The translations under genes and the position numbers were made by a program. Below are positions 1-18,127 of a stretch of 64,000 bases of DNA, piece after piece. Numbering within the stretch: the stretch's first letter is position 1; each line of letters starts with the position of its first letter. The notes beneath the pieces are model-generated. The model worked only from the letters and a program-made list of their open reading frames with translations, was not told where the DNA came from and did not search any database. Origin of the DNA: Corallium rubrum (lineage: Eukaryota; Cnidaria; Anthozoa; Scleralcyonacea; Coralliidae); assembly GCA_964035015.1 (NCBI GenBank), contig OZ036006.1, forward strand, positions 8,642,451 through 8,706,450, read 5' to 3'.

Positions 1-6300
<6,300 letters not shown>

Positions 6301-6639
6301 TCACAACGGTTTTAAAAGATAGAAAAACATAAAACAGATATCCTGCACAGAAATACGGATGGTTAAAATTAAGGCGAAATTGAAAGGGATTGTAAATGTG
6401 ACAAAATCCATTTCTGTTGGCAATCAAGTTTAGCTTTTCTAGGCCAATTTATGTAAAAAATCCTCCAGAATTGTAGGTGACTTATGTTTCACAATCGAAT
6501 TAATGAACAGTAATTTAATTTTGAAGTTTGCAGTCCAGAATTTCAACATAAGACATTTTGTATACAGAAGTGACCAAAAGCAGAGTAAAATATGTATTAA
6601 TATATATAGACAGAACAAACGAGAATACTATAGCGTTAA

Positions 6640-7130
6640 AGTTAGTGTATATGAAACGAAACTTAAGTTTGTCTAATTTGGAAGAACTCTTGATATTGCA
6701 AAGTAACATCTTCTACAGTTTTTCCATATCTTACTTCGTTCTTGAGATCTTACTATTTGTTTGATATGTAAATTATCACACTGCATACGTCACATTGTAT
6801 AATGAGTTACTGAGAAATCGTGCATATCATTGATATTAATCTGTTAAATCGCTTGAACCTGTGTTTGTTTAAAGTCATGAGACAAATACACCTACATGCT
6901 CAGTTTCGTGTGATTTTGTTCGATAACTTCAACAATATTCCTAATTTTAAAACAACTCATTATACAACGTGACGTGTATGCAGTGTGCTCATTTACAAAT
7001 CAAACAAATAGTAATATCTCAAGAATGAAGTAAGATATGGAAAAACTGTAGAAGATGTTACTTTACAATATCAAGAGTTCTTTCAAATTAGACAAACTTA
7101 ATTTTCATTTCATATACACTTTAAGTAATA
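6640..7130. repeat. fold-back (inverted repeat) element
   Basis: Sequence at about 6643-6795 (motifs AACTTAAGTTTGTCTAATTT, TACAGTTTTTCCATATCTTA) returns as its reverse complement at about 6950-7110, with the centre near 6880. Both arms keep the same order of motifs, including AATGAGTT and AACTCATTATACAACGTGA. There is no coding capacity. It looks like a non-autonomous fold-back or MITE; the family is not recognised. Confidence 0.8.
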
Positions 7131-7145
7131 CATACCCAGCGAATC

Positions 7146-7424
7146 AGAGCCCCTTTCCGACCTACGCAGGCTTCGGGGGAAAGTGGGCTCTGCCAACAAA
7201 CTCGATATTTCTTTTTGAGCATGCGTGAACGGTTGCCAAGATACTATTTTGGGCCCAGGCTCTAACGCGTCTCTTCCTATTTTCCTGCTTACGCGTGTTC
7301 GTAAACTAGAACTTGTTTGACCAGTTTAAAACCTGACTGACTCGCCCCAAACTTGGGGCGATGTTCGAGTTTCTTGGCAGAGCCCACTTTCCCCCGAAGC
7401 TTGCGTAGGTCGGAAAGGGGCTCT
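7146..7424. mobile_element. MITE-like element with ~50-bp terminal inverted repeats
   Basis: It begins AGAGCCCCTTTCCGACCTAC and ends with the reverse complement, GTAGGTCGGAAAGGGGCTCT. The arms continue inwards through GGGGGAAAGTGGGCTCTGCC. The interior is about 170 bp and non-coding. No clear target duplication was found. Confidence 0.8.
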
Positions 7425-7735
7425 CACTCGCAGGAAGACGTGGGAGGTATTTCCATTTTGACTCTAATTGCATGTCAATTATCAGTTTTAGATCTTTAAT
7501 TTGTCAATTGTTGCTATTGTCATAACAACACAGCAACACTCAGTATTTGTTTAAATAGTTCGAACTAAATCTGAATATTCAAAATTACAAACGTTCTTCT
7601 AATTAGTTGCTGTTTTTACACAAACCAGTCTAAAACTGGATGTCCACGTGGAACTAATTAGCCAAGACAAGAAAAAAGCAAAAGGTCTCTTCGCTCGAAA
7701 AATATCGCCTATATAGTGCATGGAAAACAGCATTT

Positions 7736-7891
7736 AAGCCAGTTTTTCACTAGGCGACTTTTTTCGCGCGAAGCGACTCTTTCTTTTGTCTCATGAGCTC
7801 TGAGCTGGAACTAATCGGAATCTATTGAATTCGAACAAAAGAAAGTCGCTTCGCGCGAAAAAAAAATCATCGCCTAGTGGAAAACCGGCTT
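7736..7891. mobile_element. MITE, CACTAGGCGA family, copy 1
   Basis: A short element with inverted ends: AAGCCAGTTTTTCACTAGGC on the left and GCCTAGTGGAAAACCGGCTT on the right. Inner arms carry TCGCGCGAAGCGAC and its complement. A second copy with the same architecture, including the inner GTGGAACTAAT motif, lies at 31256-31400. A decayed relative may lie just upstream (7645-7715, GTGGAACTAATTAGCCAAGA). Confidence 0.82.
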
Positions 7892-8013
7892 GACTCGTGT
7901 CATGAAATTCTTTCCTTTTAATCAACGCCAGGATTTGTTTACGTGCATGTGTATATTACATAAAACTAAATCAATTCCTCCTTGAAAATTTAGTTGATGT
8001 GAATTTCAAAACT

Positions 8014-8250
8014 AAAGGCCTGGCCAAACGCTTTCAACATTTCATTCAACATCGTTCAACATTGTTGAATTCAACCGTGATTCAACATGTTGAAAGCGTT
8101 TGGCCACCCCTGTTGAATGATGTTGAACGTTATTGAACGGTGTTGAATGATGTTGAAAGAAATTTGAACATGTTCAAATTTTCGTTCAACGCGCATTCAA
8201 CAATGTTGAACGATGTTGAATGAAATGTTGAAAGCGTTTGGCCAGGCCTG
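8014..8250. mobile_element. TTCAAC-rich MITE, copy 1
   Basis: The ends are AAAGGCCTGGCCAAACGCTT and its complement, AAGCGTTTGGCCAGGCCT. The interior is a degenerate series of TTCAACAT / ATGTTGAA palindromes plus an inner GAAAGCGTTTGGCCACCCC. A second, larger copy is at 11526-11918. Confidence 0.85.
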
Positions 8251-8589
8251 AACAGTTTGACAGTATACGGTTTTAACAGTCAAGTATGCTTTTAGATAGT
8301 GATCATTCAAAAAGTTAAACGGACTAGTGAACATGTTAATATGGACGTTTGTGAGCAGAATGTTTGATTGAAAACAAGTGTCCGTATCGCATACTGTCCC
8401 TGTGAAGGCTGCTCGACGATCGTCCTGGCCAGCGTATAGAGTGCCAATTAGAAAGATTGCCAGCTGGGGGTGTCGACACGTAGGTCACTGCCACCGCAGC
8501 AATATATGGCCATCCTACGCAGAGTCAATGCCCGTCAGGTTCGTCTATATATAGTGAACTTACACATAAAGACAATAGCCTATATAATT

Positions 8590-8903
8590 TAACTTATGGC
8601 ATACTATATGCATGCGTTACCTAGCGTTTATGAAAGCGATGACCCTAGAACGTGGAAATCTGGTTGTGTCAAATGCAAACGAGCTAGGGCCTTAGACGTG
8701 CCACCAACCTGCTGTTATTGACGGTGTTAAGCAAATTCACTCTGGCTAAGTACTTTTTTACTGGTATATCCATTATTTATTTTACAGTTTGTAATTATTT
8801 TAATTGTAGGGAGCATCGTAATTGGAGAAATCTGTGATGCCAAACCCTTGTCATAATTAAGTTCCTAAGTTGGCAGAAGTTTTAATAAATAAATAAATAA
8901 ATA
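8590..8903 (+). pseudogene. 3' end of a LINE (Cys-motif family), copy A
   Basis: A short open stretch at 8615-8721 translates to the last residues of a LINE reverse-transcriptase ORF. It contains DDPRTWKSGCVKCKRARAL and ends CCY-stop. The same C-terminus, with conserved spacing of the CxxC pair and terminal CC, closes the minus-strand LINE fragments at 14380-15326 and 42408-43625. A roughly 150-bp untranslated tail follows, ending in (AAAT)n at 8884-8903, the usual 3' end of such elements. Everything upstream is lost, consistent with 5' truncation. Confidence 0.75.
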
Positions 8904-9121
8904 TAGACGATAGAATGTCGTACTAAACTGATGTCTCAGGCATCAGAGTAAAGATGAAGAACAACCATTGGAGCGTACAAAGCCAAGCTAAGAACTCATC
9001 GTTTAGGAAGCTATACCATCACATACAAGAACACACACTTATATAAGTTATATATAAGAACATCTTTCAGCTAGCCTGGTTACCAGGGCTGCGGATTTTA
9101 TGTCACGAAAATCTTATTACG

Positions 9122-9635
9122 ACTACACGCGTAAAAATCTCGCGAGTTGTTACAGTATTGTTGCCTGAACAATGCTGTAACAACTTGTTGACATATGTGA
9201 ACAACATTGATAAATGAACAACATTGTTCATCATTGTTTCAACAAGTTGTTACTAACAACTTGTTCACAGATAAATCGGCAACAGTCATGAACAAGTTGT
9301 TCCAACAGCACATTTTTTATAGCCAACAACGTTGTTCGCACATGATACAACATGTTGTAACAGCATGACGAAATAACAATGATGAACAACAATGTTACAA
9401 CAATGGTGAACATGGTTGATGTATCAACACGTTCTTCGGTTGTTACAACATGCGTGAACAACGGTTGTTGTTTCATCAAGCAGTAACAACTTGTTGAAAC
9501 AATGATGAACAATGTTGTTCATTTATCAATGTTGTTCACATATGTCAACAAGTTGTCACAGCATTGTTGCAAGTTGTTACAGCATTGTTCAGGCAACAAT
9601 GCTGTAACAACTTGCGAGATTTTTACGCGTGTAGT
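9122..9635. mobile_element. fold-back element rich in AACAAGTTGTT
   Basis: The ends are ACTACACGCGTAAAAATCTC and its complement, GAGATTTTTACGCGTGTAGT. The arms extend about 65 bp through GTTGCCTGAACAATGCTGTA. The interior is a dense series of short palindromes built from AACAACATTGTTCATC. Non-coding. Confidence 0.83.
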
Positions 9636-9950
9636 TGAGAAAGACAGAATGATACGCGAGGGACAAATCACCGATTTAAATCACGTACACCTTCAGAAAA
9701 CTCACAAAAAATCATGAAAAAAATAAAAAAAATCATGAAAAAAATCGATTTTTGATCACGCGTACACTTTTTCAGAGGTGATTCGGCCCCTCAGAATGAT
9801 ATATAACAAAGCAGAATTGGCTTCGTTAAGTTAACACAAGAAAGATTTTCGTCTGAACGGCCCCTTATAGCAGGCCCCTATAAAGGTGCTGTTACACGAT
9901 GCGATTTTTTTGCAACTTGCAACAACAAATCACTGAATGTTGTAAGCTGC

Positions 9951-10612
<662 letters not shown>

Positions 10613-10849
10613 TTGCATAAAAAATCGCACCGTGTAACACCCCGTAGCAACGTGCGATTTTGTCATTTTTGCCGTGTTGCTGCAACTTACAACAAACATC
10701 GCAAGTTGCTGAGCGTATAACACCCTTGCTACAACTTGCGATTATTTTTTCATATGTAAATTTGTTGCAAGTTGCAAGAAAAATCGCATCATGCAACAGC
10801 ACCTTAAGAGCGATCATTAGATACAAATATCGTTTGAATAAATAATAAA

Positions 10850-11525
10850 TGCGTAGAAAATTTAATATTTTAAATGTTAACCAAACTTCTGAGAGCTTTA
10901 AAAGTCCGTGCTAAATCAACATACGAGATATCTGAAGAGGAAGAAATCTCAGATGAGATGGGGAGATAGCAGAACATGAAACTGGGCTATAGGCCAGCTC
11001 ATTGCAATTAGTCCAACATTCCAACATTCTCATTAATCTTCAGATTGTTATGAAAATGAGAAAGAGAGTGACTCAGTTAGCATAACCAATAATGCGTGTC
11101 AAAATATATCCAAATATACAGCCAGGTTTGCATTTCTAACCAAACATGTGAAGTGTGGTTTGTGTGGTTAACTAACATCGCGATTGTACCAAATCGATCC
11201 AAGTAAAGTTCTTTGGTATTATACTGAAAATGGTGAGTACTATATTGTTTGGTTTTGTACCAAAATATGTAAGAGAGAAGTTAAACACTGTCAGAGAGAG
11301 GAAATTAATTAATTAGTCAAGAATAAAACAAGACAAGTACGATAATTTATAAACTTTGCCCAAACCTAAACGCAATAATGATATAATATATAACCATATA
11401 TTTGGACTTGTATATATATATAGTCTTAGATTCGAGAGATTAGTTGTCTTGTAGTTTATATTTGACGAACTCCGGTCGAAATATATGAGACTACAAGTAT
11501 ATTTCTCCCTTCGTTCACTCATATA
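10850..11525. other. no gene seen
   Basis: AT-rich sequence without a supportable exon. Reading frames are short and show no recognisable protein motif. No clear inverted or tandem structure was seen. Confidence 0.5.
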
Positions 11526-11918
11526 AAGGGCTGGCCAAACGCTTTCAACATCGCATTCAACATTGTTGAACGATGTTGAATAATGTTGAAAGCACGAGTG
11601 GCCAAATGAATTCAACATCGTTTGAACGCTGGGCTACCACAAAAGCTGGAATCGACAATATCCCGCATGGCGCATGTCTCTGTTCAACAAAGTTGAATGA
11701 AATGTGGCCAAATGCGTTCAACACCTTTCAACATTCTGAGAACAATAGAAATGTTGAACGCGTGTTGAACGAAAATTTGAACATGTTCAACACCATTCAA
11801 CACCATTCAACAACGTTCAACATCATTCAACAGGGGTGGCCAAACGCTTTCAACATGTTGAATTCAACGATGTTGAACGATGTTGAATGGAATGTTGAAA
11901 GCGTTTGGCAAGGCCTTA
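11526..11918. mobile_element. TTCAAC-rich MITE, copy 2
   Basis: It has the same ends as the element at 8014-8250: AAAGGGCTGGCCAAACGCTT on the left and AAGCGTTTGGCAAGGCCTT on the right. The interior is filled with TTCAACATCGTTCAAC-type palindromes. It is longer than copy 1. Confidence 0.85.
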
Positions 11919-12060
11919 ATCCCAATTATATACTGCCAGGCTTATCAGCCCTTGTATATAACTGGAATTTTTCGATACCATGACATTTGCATGTATGGTG
12001 ATAACTTATCCGCTAGTTTGCCCTGTTTACATGAAGGGGATGTCAATCCGGGCACATGTT

Positions 12061-12341
12061 TACATGGAGAATCCAATCTTGCTTGGAACATTGTTTTCGG
12101 TTTTGGAACACTATTTTCTGTGCTTCCCTCAATGTCCGCCATTTAGCACGACACTCGCCAACTTCACTCATGAATCAGATTGGAGACATTCAAGCCGATC
12201 CTTGCTTGAATCTCAAGTCAATCCACTCCACTGCGCGGATTGACTTCAGTCATTCGTTTCGATCAGATCGAAAACTTTCAATCTTCTTCACGTAAACACA
12301 ACAAGGAGAAACAACATGCGAGATTTGACTTGAACACTCAG
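12061..12341. repeat. dispersed repeat, copy 1 (second copy near 31960-32345)
   Basis: Blocks such as GGTTTTGGAACACTATTTTC, TCAGATTGGAGACATTCAA and AACAACATGCGAGATTTGAC occur here in the same order as at 31960-32345. Neither copy is coding. It is probably a non-autonomous element whose ends resemble CATGTAAACA. Confidence 0.7.
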
Positions 12342-12474
12342 GGCCACGTCCACACGTATTCGTTTTCCTAGCGTTTTCATATTGTTTCAGGTAATGAGAC
12401 CATTGTTTTCTGCTCCCCTGAGGACCGAGAACAATATAACAACGCTATGAAAACGCATACGTGTGGACGTGGCC
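12342..12474. mobile_element. short MITE with GGCCACGTCCACACGTAT ends
   Basis: The left end, GGGCCACGTCCACACGTATT, is mirrored at the right as ATACGTGTGGACGTGGCC. The inner arms carry GCGTTTTCATATTGTT and its imperfect complement. About 130 bp in all. Confidence 0.82.
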
Positions 12475-12878
12475 TCAATCCGCTTGATATAAACGGCAGG
12501 GCCTAACATCCTTTCATGCTCGCTTTGAGAAAGCGTCGACATTCGTTTAAGTCTATCTCAGTCTCATTTAGATTTATCTCAGACTCGTTCAGTTACCTCA
12601 GTCCAATTTTACTCTGATGAAGAACTCATTTTGAAAAATCAGTATTTCGTTTCAAACAATGTCGGCAGTTCAAAACACTGCCCACGCAGCACTCTACATC
12701 ACGTATAAGCTATAAAGGTTTATTTAATTACCTGCATGTCGTTTTCTAGCTGACATATAGATAAACGGCTGATGGCTATAAATGCATGCAGTTTTTTGGT
12801 ATACGGCATGAACAAACGTTGTTCTAACCTTGTAATGAGGTCCTTGTTTTAAACTGAGGTGTCTCCTGTACTCTTTAG

Positions 12879-13015
12879 GCGAACGCCAATGGCTCTGTCT
12901 GCAATGGCTCTGTCAACGGCTCTGCCAGTGTCAGTGCGGCTCTGTCAGTGTCAGTGGTTCGGTCAACAATGGCTTCATAACAAGTCAAGATCATCTGGAT
13001 GAGCAAGAAAATAAA
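12879..13015 (+). CDS. possible upstream coding exon of the PDZ gene
   Basis: A candidate exon between CTCTTTAG and a GTAAAT donor. In the frame that joins in phase to the exon at 13554, its end reads NNGFITSQDHLDEQENK. That parallels the NNGYTTSQNGHVKHK of the next exon, suggesting an internal duplication. The first part of this frame is odd in composition (Cys/Gln/Leu-rich from a short GGCTCTGTC repeat), so the acceptor choice is uncertain and the exon may start later. Confidence 0.35.
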
Positions 13016-13076
13016 GTAAATGATTATGTATTCTCACAAAACGTAATTTGAACACATTCAGAAACTAACTGACTCA

Positions 13077-13481
13077 TCTTCTTTCTTTCTTCCTTCCTTC
13101 CTTCCTTCCTTCCTTCCTTCCTTCCTTCCTTCCTTCCTTCCTTCCTTCCTCCCTCCCTTCCTTCCTCCCTCCCTCCTTCCTTCCTTCCTTCCTTCCTTCC
13201 TTCCTTCCTTCCTTCCTTCCTTCCTTCTTCCTTCCTTCCTTCCTTCCTTCCTTCCTTCCTTCCTTCCTTCCTTCCTTCGTCACTACCCTTCTTTCCTTCC
13301 TTTTTTCGTTCTTCCTTCCTTCCTTCCTTCCTTCCTTCCTTCCTTCCTTCCTTCCTTCCTTCCTTCCTTCCTTCCTTCCCTTCCTTCCTTCCTCCCTCCC
13401 TCCCTCCCTCCCTCCCTCCCTCCCTCCCTCCCTCCCTCCCTCCCTCCCTCCCTCCCTCCCTTCCTTCCTTTTCCTTCCCTC
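13077..13481. repeat. (CTTC)n/(CCCT)n polypyrimidine tract
   Basis: About 400 bp almost purely pyrimidine on the + strand, in a presumed intron of the PDZ gene. The long Glu/Arg/Lys/Gly reading frame on the other strand is an artefact of the tetranucleotide repeat. Confidence 0.97.
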
Positions 13482-13553
13482 AAAATATGCGTTAGAAAGT
13501 CGAAGATTTTTCAAGAAAAAATAAACTCGCTTCTTTCTTAAACTCCGCAATAG

Positions 13554-13802
13554 AGCGACACAACTAGCTCGACCAACAATGGTTACACAACAAGTCAAAA
13601 TGGTCATGTTAAGCATAAAATAACCAAGGGTGGTGTTGGGGCTTCTACCAACCTAAACAACAACTACCAAAGCAGTCCTTATGTCGAAGAAGGCAGAATG
13701 ATGTCACTACAGTTACCAACTGGTCGTAAAGGTTTGTAACAAGTTGGAAATTTGTACCAAAAGCTATGATGACCTGAAGTGCGGTAAATTTCGTCGTCGT
13801 GT

Positions 13803-13888
<86 letters not shown>

Positions 13889-14065
13889 GGTGGTGGTGTG
13901 GTGGAGCTGCTGCTTCTGTTGTAATTGGTGGTGCTGCTGGTGTTGGTGTTGTTGTTGGCGGTGGTACTGTTGTTGTTGTTATTGTTGATGTTGCTGGTGG
14001 TGGTGCTGCTGTTGTTGGTGGTGGTGCTATTGTTGGTGGTGGTTTTGTTGTTGGTGGTGCTGTTG

Positions 14066-14097
<32 letters not shown>

Positions 14098-14268
14098 AGT
14101 TGTTGTTGGTGGTGGTGGTGCTGTTGCTGTTGGTGGTGCTGTTGTTGGCGCTGTTGCTGTTGGTGGTGGTGGTGGTGCTGTTGCTGTTGTTGGTGCTGTT
14201 GTTGTTGGTGGTGGTGCTGTTACTGTTGGTGCTGTTATTGTTGTTGTTGGTGCTGCTGTTGTTGTTTG

Positions 14269-14300
<32 letters not shown>

Positions 14301-16914
14301 GGTGGTGTTGATGATGGTTTATGTTTAATGTTTAATAAAACTTCAGCACTTTACAAATTAAAAATTTGAAGGTACTAGGGCAGTCGCAACAGGTTTCCCC
14401 TGCAATTACTGCGGACCCTTGATAAAACTACTAAAAATCCTATTAGAGTTCAATTAGAGTTAAAATGTTAAAAACAGCAGTTCGCACTTTTTACAAGTGT
14501 CCTAGCCCGTTTACATTTGACACACACAGTTTTCCAAGTTCTGGGGTTGTCGATGTCATAGATCTTCGACAAGACATCAAAATAGTGTTTCTTTAGCATT
14601 GTTTTAAATAATGTCAAAGAGATGTGTCGATTTCTTAATTTAGTATCTAGAGTGTTCCAGACTTTTGCAGATCTAATGAAAAAAGAGGACTGGAAAGTTA
14701 CAGTCTTTGCAAATGGGACTAGCAAAGTTACAACATCGAGGTCACGGGAGCTTCGAGTTTCCCAGAAGAGACTTCTACAACATGAGCACCATGGGATACT
14801 GACACCATTCCGTTCATGATCTTAAACAACATTACGAGATCTAAGTATTCGTGCCAGTATGTAACTGGCAATATGTTAAGCTTACATAATCTTGTTCGAT
14901 ATGAAATGTCAGTAGAATATCCAAGATTTAGTATAAACTTTGTTGCCCTTCTTTGTACTTTTTCAACACTGTCAATTAGTTCTATTGATTGAGGGCACCA
15001 TGCTTGCGACGCATGACTAAAGTAGCTCCTTACCAACTGAAGGTAAAGCGACTTCCTGGCTTGAATGTCTTCCATTTCAAGTGTAGTACGTCTCACGAGA
15101 CCTAGCATCTTGTTTGCTTGGACCGCATTTCATTAACTTGATCTTTCCAGTTAAGCCCAGAATTTATCTTGATGCCCAGGTCCGTTTCTACACTTACTTG
15201 ATTAATATTTGTTCCATTTAATTTGTATGTGGACATGATCGGAACCCTTTTTCTTGTTATGGACAAAACCTTACATTTTGATATATTGAAGTTAAGGCTG
15301 AGGTCGTTAGTCAAGACTCGAGGGAAACTATATCTCTATAGTGGTGGTGGTGCTAGTTTGTTGTTGTCGGTGGTGGTGTACAGTGGCAGTGGTGGTGGTG
15401 GTGTTGTTGTCGTCGTCATCGTCGTTTACGTTGTTGTCGTTCTTCTCAGATAAGGAGAGGTGTTTTTTTTTGTTCAATGTATCTTTTTCTTGTGCACAGG
15501 GTTCATGGGAGATATAGGATTTGCTTTCGGCGGTGCCGAGTACGACGAGACTACGGACCCTGAGGATTGGTCGGCAACTCCACTTCTCATCGAAAGTGTC
15601 ACTCGGGGAAGTATAGCGGACAAAGCAGGACTGGAGCCTGGGGATGAGATTATTAAGGTAGCGGAAACTATTGTGAAATGGACATAAGATGTCATTAAGA
15701 CCCCGTCTACACGATGCCGGTACAATTTGAAAACGGAACAAAATCATGCCGGTGTGTAAATACAGGCCAAAAAGTCTTGCGTTTACACGGTGCCGGTATA
15801 ATATAATGACGGATTAGCATGTGACTATTCTCTTCCATGAGAATAGAGAAGAATTTGTGAATACTGCTGACCCGAATACTGTGGTCGTATATATCGTGAT
15901 TACTATCATCAAACTGTTATGGCACGGGCGTTTACACGATACTGGTTAGTGTTTCGTTTTCATTTCATGCCGTCAAGGATCCGTCTTTATTTTGTGCCGT
16001 TTTCATGTCATTTTTGTGCCGGTATCGTGTAAACGCAAGGCCTAAACGGCATGATTTTGTTCCGTTTTCAAATTGTACCGGCATCATGTAAACGGGGTCT
16101 TAAAAACCCATCAATAATTGATGAAAAACACAAAGGACATCGGTACCATGTCCGTGGTTTTGATAAATCTGATAAAGAAACCTGATTTACATAAACTTTT
16201 TCAAACTTACTACGCCAAAGAACTTACCAAATGGGTAGTTTTTATGGTGCTTTATGTACTGTATAATAAACGAGCAGGAGTGTTTTATCAGATATAAAGA
16301 CACGAGGCGAAGCCGAGTGTTTTTATATCTGATAAAACACGACTGCGAGTTTATTATACGGCTTCAAAAACGAACCACTTGGTAAGTTGATTGGCGGAGT
16401 TAGTTTGAAAAATAACCTTGTCTAAGCCGAGAAAATCAAAGCTAAAGTTTATGTAAATCAGGAGAAATCTTTATCACATATAAAGATACGATACGGTCAT
16501 GATTTTCTTTTGTGTTTTCCTCATGAATTATTAATGAGTTTTTGAAATCTGATAAAACAATGCTTACAGTTTAAGCATATTCAAAATTTCTCTTCCTGTA
16601 GATCAATGGAGTGACTGTTAAAAATGCCGCACGATCTTTGCCTGTTTCATTAATTCGGGATTCCGAGAAAAAAATTAGAATGTTGATAAGGAAAGGCAAG
16701 GTGAGGTGAATTCATGGACTTTCTAACCATTAGTGAACTGAATCGTTCAACAGCGTATATAACTCTGATCTCTGAGAACTAACGAACACTAGTAAATAAT
16801 GATGAAGCAATGAGATAAATGTTTTTGTATGAGGTAATAATTATAATACCCTATGTTACCGTTAGGGAGGTCGACGGACAGAAAGTAGAACGTTTTCAAA
16901 AGACCAACTACAAG
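13554..16914 (+). CDS. PDZ-domain protein gene (internal exons)
   Basis: Four exons join in phase: 13554-13731, 15500-15657, 16602-16700 and, less surely, 16870-16914. The first encodes a Ser/Asn-rich linker ending MSLQLPTGRK. Exons 2-3 together form a PDZ domain. GFMGDIGFAFGG corresponds to the carboxylate-binding loop (GLGF-type), LLIESVTRGSIADKAGLEPG and DEIIKV follow, and after the splice come INGVTVKNA and the last strand KKIRMLIRK. All have AG/GT borders; phases are 1-2 and 0-0. PDZ domains bind C-terminal peptides and scaffold membrane or signalling complexes. The start codon was not found. The fourth exon ends in phase 0, whereas the EF-hand exon at 18128 needs phase 1, so either a further exon is hidden in the purine tract between them or the EF-hand region is a separate gene. 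Confidence 0.75.
13801..14311. repeat. (TGT)n/(GGT)n trinucleotide repeat
   Basis: Pure TTG repeats to about 13888, then a mixed GTT/GGT/GCT repeat to 14311. It lies in the intron between PDZ-gene exons 13554-13731 and 15500-15657. A shorter related GGT/GTC stretch is at 15341-15440. The Cys-, Leu- and Val-rich reading frames are artefacts. Confidence 0.95.
14380..15326 (-). pseudogene. LINE reverse transcriptase C-terminal remnant, copy B
   Basis: Minus-strand reading frames give successive parts of a LINE RT C-terminus. 15314-15102 has FNISKCKVLSITRK, then ETDLGIKI and WKDQVNE. 15108-14728 has the ARKSLYLQLVRSYFSHASQA, VQRRATKFI and LPVTYWHEYLDLVMLFKI motifs. 14725-14468 has FFIRSAKVWNTL and the terminal NPRTWKTVCVKCKRAR with final CCF. 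Two frameshifts, near 15105-15130 and 14725, separate them. It is the same family as the fragments at 8590-8903 and 42408-43625. It is 5'-truncated, dead and inserted in the intron of the PDZ gene. Confidence 0.85.
15695..16102. mobile_element. MITE with ~57-bp TIRs in PDZ-gene intron
   Basis: The ends are TTAAGACCCCGTCTACACGA and the complement ATGTAAACGGGGTCTTAA. The arms continue through GCCGGTACAATTTGAAAACG. Inner motifs GTTTACACGGTGCCGG and GTGCCGGTATCGTGTAAACG repeat the terminal sequence. About 400 bp, non-coding. Confidence 0.85.
16130..16560. repeat. fold-back element (GATAAAAC / CGAAGCCGAGTG type)
   Basis: An imperfect inverted repeat centred near 16315. CTGTATAATAAACGAGCAGG and GTGTTTTATCAGATATAAAG are mirrored by TATATCTGATAAAACACGAC and GCGAGTTTATTATACGG. 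The outer arms include CTGATTTACATAAACTTT and its complement. The central loop, GACACGAGGCGAAGCCGAGT, resembles the loops of the palindromes at 56850-57282. Confidence 0.75.
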
Positions 16915-16916
16915 GT

Positions 16917-18087
<1,171 letters not shown>

Positions 18088-18127
18088 GGAAATTATTTGG
18101 TACTAAACTGAACGTATTGTTTCCTAG

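Noticed and set aside
13744..14328. Cys/Val/Trp/Gly frame of 194 codons and sister frames
   Set aside because: Translation of the TGT/GGT repeat; no other support.
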